From NCBI RefSeq assembly GCF_039555335.1, contig NC_092631.1, positions 5,299,501 through 5,363,500 on the forward strand: 64,000 bases of DNA, read 5' to 3'. The notes under the pieces were generated by a model. The model made no database searches. It worked only from the letters and a program-made list of their open reading frames with translations, and had not been told where the DNA came from. Source of the DNA: Amphiura filiformis (taxonomy: Eukaryota > Echinodermata > Ophiuroidea > Amphilepidida > Amphiuridae). Below, piece after piece: positions 59,239 through 64,000 of this stretch. Each line of letters opens with the position of its first letter. The stretch's first letter is position 1. Both the position numbers and the translations under genes were made by a program.

Positions 59239-59319
59239 GGAACCCCCGGGAATCGAACCGCGGACCCCGCATGCCACGCAGAAGATCACCGACCTGTAGC
59301 CGACCCGGCCAGCGATTCC
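59239..59319 (-). tRNA. tRNA-like sequence (pseudo-tRNA or SINE head)
   Basis: On the minus strand there is a B-box-like GGTTCGATTCCC, an A-box-like TGGCCGGGTCGG and partial pairing of the ends (GGAA with TTCC). The D-arm and anticodon regions do not fold convincingly as a canonical tRNA. Confidence 0.4.
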
Positions 59320-59373
59320 GTGGGTATATGACTTAGGCTAATTGTGTCATCGCATCACATGGTATCCATACAT

Positions 59374-59500
59374 GCGAAGCACAGTGTCATCGCCCCGATA
59401 TCTTCATGGCAGAAATCGCCATGGTAGGTTGAATCCACAGCCAGCCACGCATGGCGATTTTGTTCCGACCTTTGAGACGCATGAGCCGAGGGACAAAAAA
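59374..59500 (+). repeat. dispersed repeat, copy 2
   Basis: Partner of 35325-35465. Confidence 0.8.
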
Positions 59501-60161
59501 AACTATTGCAGGTTTGCCGCAGTCGATGCCATGCCGCAGTCGATGCTGTGAAAAGCAGCTGATATTTCCAGGATCGAGGAGAACAATGGTGACCCAATCA
59601 ATGTAGCCTTAGCATGAAATATCTAATTTAATGCATAGGCCTACATTTTTAGTATTTACAATATTGTACATTTGAAATAATATCAATATAGGTTCCAAAG
59701 ACACGGATGTCTCAACATGCTGATTCCATAATCTGAGCCGCCATCATTCTGCTGTTGAAAAGTTGGTAAAAGGTAAGCAAAAATTGACGCTTTGCTCTAT
59801 CCGAAACGTACTTTTAATTAAATTAATAAACCAAAGTACGTCATCTTGTCCAAAAGCTTACGAAAGTATAACTGTGACATCGTCTTTACTCCATAGTATA
59901 ATTCAAGAACATCTTCATTGGCAATGAACACACTTTTGGCTACCTTATGCCCGCATTTAGTTTGGAAAGTATCATCTGTTGCATCAGGTGACATATTTTT
60001 TGAAATCAAAGAAGACTATACTGACATTTTACTTACTTTCCCGTCATTGAACAAGAGAGACATGTTTATATTGTGATAAAAAAGAGAGCACTTTCGTGGA
60101 GATATTTCGTCATGCTTGCAGCGTTATTTCCAGATAGCTGATGAAATTAAAGAAAATACAA
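59501..60161. other. no recognised feature
   Basis: Downstream flank of the receptor gene; short ORFs only. Confidence 0.45.
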
Positions 60162-60167
60162 TTTATT
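60162..60167 (-). terminator. candidate poly-A signal of the LRR-GPCR
   Basis: AATAAA on the minus strand about 150 bp beyond the stop codon. Confidence 0.4.
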
Positions 60168-60315
60168 TACACATTCCTGTACTTAACACTCTGTGAGATA
60201 GATAGGCTCTTCTTAGGGGGCTATCAAAACAGTCTACAAATCACAAATCAGATTGTGAAATCATTTCAGTTCGTTGAATTAGACTATGGGTTGCGATTCT
60301 TTTACTTGACCTTGT

Positions 60316-63013
60316 TCAAGTGAACTGTGCAAGTTCCCTCATTGGGATGGTCTGTTCTTGACCTCCACGTTTACAACATGAACATTTCACTTTATCAAAT
60401 AAAAACCCAGCAAATGTATATAGGAAAGGATTGAGTGTTGAATTGATCGGCAACATAAAGGTTGCTATCCAGGCATAAGCTTCTGGACTAACGTCAACCG
60501 CACCAGCCTGGACAAGAATCGATAAAATTCCAATCGGTACCCAGCAACAAAGATCTGTGAGGACCAAAAGAGATATTTTTATTGCCATACGCATTTCGAC
60601 ATTTGAGCTCCGAGATCTTTCAGATGCTCTGCTAGTCTTCCTATGATCAATAAAAATGGATATATAACAGAAACCAACTACTGAGAAACAGATAAGGTTG
60701 AGACCGCTAAAAACAGCAATGGATAGATACATAGACACTGTGCTGTATACATGAGTACTTTCCGATATTTCGTCAGAAACCGCATTTGGTCTTAGGCCGA
60801 TGGAAGTGGTAATGGTGACAGTGGTTTCATCATAAAACTTGAATCTTGATATTGGAAGCCCAACACAAACCTCTGATACCGTATAAAAAGCAGAATCTTC
60901 AGAAGATAGTACAAAGGTGGCAACGCTAATACTGAATGCCACTAACCACATACCAGCCAACAGGTAACGGGTTAAACGTGTACTCAAGCGTCGGCTTCCA
61001 AACGGATATCGGTACTTAACGCACATGTAACTGTTTATGCTAATCAATGTTATAAAGAAAGCTGAAGCCTCACTGGACAAAAACGATAAGGCTCCCGCAA
61101 ACCTGCACAGCACACTTCTTCGCCAATATTCAGAATTTGAAGGGAAAAACTCGGAGTAATACGCATCTACTGAAAGCAAAATCGTCAGATAGATACACAT
61201 TGTGAGATCTGATATTGAGAGATTAGCGATAATAAGAGACTGGACCTTATTACCTTGTCGCCTGTTCCGATATCTGGTGTAAAGAGCAAATACATTTCCA
61301 AGAATGCCAAAGATGCTACTAAACCATACAACAATGCGAAGGAAGTTGAAGGGCAGCAATCGCGTACATGTTAAGAATGGAGAAGGTGACTCGTCGCTTT
61401 TGCACTGGACATGCGGGGCATAACAGCAGATTGCAGGTCGGGTGACTAAAACATTCACTGTTTCATTTAGTCCCGAAAATACCTCACTGCGTATCCACAG
61501 TAGTGGGTTCTCTTTCAAGTTAACTATAATTAAAGAAATACACTTTGATAGAATTGGAATTTGATCAAAATTGTTTACAGAAAGGTTTAGATACTTCAAA
61601 TTAGTCAGACTGTGGAAAAGATTCCCTGGAAGATAACGAAGGTGGTTGTGGTCAAGTCTAAGATCTTGAAGTCTGGTTTGGTTTTGAAATGTGCCGGGGT
61701 GGAGAAAGGCAAGCTTATTTTTTGATAACCACAATATGTTTAGGTTCATCAATGACCCCACAGTGTCGAATGCTATCTCTGTTACTGCATTGTTATTCAG
61801 ATATAACCATCGCAGACGGGTCAGTCCTTCAAACGCAACAGGCTGTATCTCACGCAAAAAATTATTGTACAGGTCTAGCACCTTCAAACGTTTCAGGTCT
61901 GCAAACACACCTGGCTGTATCTCATGTAATGCGTTATTATCCAAGGATAACTTCTGTAGAATAGTCAGACCGTCAAATACACCAGGCTGTATCTCACATA
62001 ATACATTGTTGTCTAAGCTCAGCACCTGTAGTCTTGTCAGTCCTGCAAAGACACCAAGCTGTACCTCTGTTAATGTATTGTTTTCCAAGGATAACTTCCG
62101 TAGACTGGTTAGATCTTCAAACACACCAGGCTGTATCTCACGTAATACGTTGTTGTCCAAACTCAGCACACGTAGTCTTGCTAGTCCTGCAAAAATGCCG
62201 AGCTGTACCTCGGTCAATGTATTACTGTCCAAGTACAAGACTTGCAGACTTATCAATCCTGCAAATACACCAAGCTGTATCTCACGTAATACATTGTTGT
62301 TCAAGCTCAACACTTGTAGTCTTGTCAGTCCTGCAAAAACACTAAGCGGTATCTCGATTAATGCATTGCTGTCCAGTGATATCCCCTTCAGACTTAACAG
62401 TCCTGCAAACACATCAGACTGTATCTCGCTTAATGCATTGTTTTCCAAGGACAATTCCTCCAGACGTGACAGTCCTGTAAACACACCAGGTTGTATTTCG
62501 CTTAATGCATTGTTTTCCAAGGATTAACTCCTTAAGACTTGTCAGTCCTTCAAACACACCATAATGTATCTCATGTATGCTACAGTTAGCCAAGGATAAC
62601 CACCTCAGATTTATGAGTCCTTTAAATACACCAGGCTGTGTCTCATTCAAATGATTATTTTCCAAGAATAACACTTCCAGACGGTCCAGTTTTTCAAACG
62701 CACCGGGCTGTATTTTTTGTATATCACAGTTAACAAGGGATAGCAACCTCATCCTTGACTGTCCTTCCACCACACCAGGCTGTATCTCACTTAATGTATT
62801 GTTTTCTACGTATTGGCACTGACTTGGTTGTCTTTTAATCACATCATGCTCTATGTTACGAAATAGTGAATTGTTATTATATGGGTAAAACCCCCCTGGA
62901 GTTGTTTGCAGTTCTTCAAACGCACCCGGTAGAATCAGATATAACAACACTACTATTGATAAATGACGTGGGAATGTATAAGGAATTCTAAGATGATAAA
63001 CCTGTCTTGCCAT
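60316..63013 (-). CDS. leucine-rich-repeat GPCR, relaxin-receptor/LGR-like, intronless, one frame break
   Basis: The ATG at 63013 starts MARQVYHL; a hydrophobic stretch (LSIVVLLYLILPGAF) serves as signal peptide. About 19 LRRs of 24 residues follow (L-x2-L-x-L-x-N-N-x-L-x-E-I-Q-P-G-V-F type), then a cysteine-bearing hinge (ICCYAPHVQC...LTC). A rhodopsin-type seven-helix domain comes next: NLSISD in TM2, CRFAGALSFLSS at TM3, CCWVP in TM6, NPFLY in TM7. The tail is basic and Cys-rich (KCSCCKR). The hinge and LRIVVW start of TM1 resemble RXFP receptors, but no LDLa module is present and the TM3 end reads INSYMC in place of E/DRY. The reading frame steps once at about 62521 (one extra base) within an LRR, so this is a pseudogene, an allele or an assembly error; both halves otherwise remain open (~898 residues together). 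Intronless expanded GPCRs are known in echinoderms. Confidence 0.88.
61620..62810 (-). repeat. 72-bp LRR coding array with 144-bp higher-order units
   Basis: Consecutive 72-bp LRR units are similar at DNA level. In the middle (about 61980-62340) two unit types alternate, NxLTEVQLG and NVLREIQPG, giving a 48-residue period. Confidence 0.8.
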
Positions 63014-63065
63014 AGCTTGAAATAATCCTAGAAAATGCCGTATAGCACTTGAAAATTCTCCTATG

Positions 63066-63434
63066 AGAGCGTGGCCTAGCGGTTAAGGCATAGGACTGTG
63101 AACCCAAGGGTCAAGGGTTCGAATCCCAGGTCCGGCTCTTTGTGTCCTTGAGCAAGACACTTCACTCTACTTGCTTAGTGCTTCGGAGGGCACTTTAAGC
63201 TGTCGGTCCCGTGTACATGCATATTTTCTCACATTAATGTAGTGTGCACGTTAAAGAACGTCACAGGCTATTCGAAAAGAGCAGGGGATCATCCCGGTCA
63301 TGTTGACTGTACTTCAAAATACACTCATCTACTCTAGGTTCCAGAGTAAAAAAATAAGTACAGCTTGTCTGTACGCAGTGCGACAATACTCATACATATG
63401 AGGGAGGCACTTATAAGGAAGAAGAAGAAGAAGT
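63066..63434 (+). mobile_element. tRNA-derived SINE with (GAA)n tail
   Basis: A 74-nt tRNA-like head (63066-63139) has A box TGGCCTAGCGGTTAAGG (63072-63088) and B box GGGTTCGAATCC (63115-63126); ends AGAGC/GCTCT pair. The body contains GTCCTTGAGCAAGACACTT, similar to the conserved central domain of SINE2-type elements (from memory). It ends in (GAA)n at about 63416-63434. Confidence 0.88.
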
Positions 63435-64000
63435 CCTGTTTACGTATACGTATTATCCTGTTTGCGAAGGTTATTCTCTTCTAGCTGCAGATTGATTATA
63501 GAACCTATGCAGAACTGGGTTCCAGAACGATGCTAAAAGTGATCATGTACATGTATGTCTTAGGCCACGGTTATCAGTGACTTTCTGCAAGCTGTGCCCG
63601 CCTCAATACGTTGGTTCGGCTTAGCGCACCGAATCACCAGCAGTATAGTAGCGCACCACGTCCACATCACCAGCAGTGTGTAGATGTTGGCTCGGTTTCA
63701 TATCACCAATAGATCATATTCTTTTCTGCTAGCTGGAAGTGCCAGTGTAGAATTTCAATTAGATAAATGACTCCAATTACTTTAATTTTATGGCTGTTTT
63801 ATTGGATTGAACACTCATGGATATAATCACCCCGAGGTAATCACTGGTAGAACCTGTGTGATGGGGCCCACTGGCGTGTCGCAGTCGGTATATTAGGCAC
63901 TTGAAACTTGATTCTGAGTTTAGCGTCCCCCGCCCGCGTTATGAATTTTGTGCCGCGTTTGAGATGTAAAATCTGAAAATAATTCATTATTGTGCAAAAT
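63435..64000. other. no recognised feature
   Basis: Repeated CACCAGCAGT words at 63630-63680; otherwise nothing supported. Confidence 0.45.

Noticed and set aside
61691..62527. 278-codon plus-strand ORF
   Set aside because: Antisense shadow of the LRR array; its repetitive protein reflects the 72-bp coding repeats.
63066..63139. Functional tRNA gene
   Set aside because: The anticodon stem is poor and the sequence continues into a SINE body with a (GAA)n tail.

Overview
The window is eukaryotic (metazoan) DNA, very repeat-rich and AT-biased, with few host genes. An invertebrate deuterostome, most likely an echinoderm or close relative, is suggested by three things: a single-exon leucine-rich-repeat GPCR of the relaxin-receptor (RXFP/LGR type C) kind, a tRNA-derived SINE with a conserved central domain, and frequent TAGGCCTA-like octamers. 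This placement is inference, not proof. There are no operons, CRISPR arrays or other prokaryotic features.

Layout. 1-11027: a Ty3/Gypsy LTR retrotransposon whose 5' LTR is cut by the window edge. The two LTRs are almost identical, but gag-pol is broken four times, each time by a -1 frame step. 11031-14304: a non-autonomous DNA transposon with near-perfect ~80-bp terminal inverted repeats (TIRs). About 14305-16725 and 31762-33560 form two diverged arms of one large inverted repeat around 15 kb of spacer. Arm 1 took up a TA-flanked MITE and a 5'-truncated LINE; the other arm preserves approximate empty sites. The spacer holds a full-length LINE (16802-23063, 11-bp target duplication). Its ORF1 joins an RNase H1-type hybrid-binding domain, a PHD finger, a coiled coil and an SGNH esterase domain. 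The rest of the spacer is nested short DNA transposons, including one at 26631-29065 with a 15-bp word recurring about every 370 bp.

33.5-38.6 kb is a mosaic of foldback elements and palindromes. 38617-39816 and 44749-48720 are the last two exons of two tandemly duplicated copies of a host gene of unrecognised family. The intron of the second copy holds a 2.66-kb foldback element (45145-47801) with a perfect 8-bp target duplication, built largely of short AAACC(A/T)GGTTT palindromes. 48.8-59.3 kb is again nested MITEs and relics: a hAT-like MITE, a relic related to the LTR element at the window start, a chain of TTAA-flanked elements, three 89-bp units each carrying a histone-mRNA-type stem-loop on the minus strand, an 89-bp-arm near-perfect palindrome, and a tRNA-like sequence. 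60316-63013 (minus) is the intronless LRR-GPCR, interrupted by one frame break. A tRNA-derived SINE lies just upstream of it.

The only probable host protein-coding genes are the LRR-GPCR and the duplicated two-exon gene ends. Everything else that codes is transposon-derived. The most unusual items are the LINE ORF1 architecture, the palindromic foldback satellite, the regularly spaced 15-mer and the tandem histone-type stem-loops.
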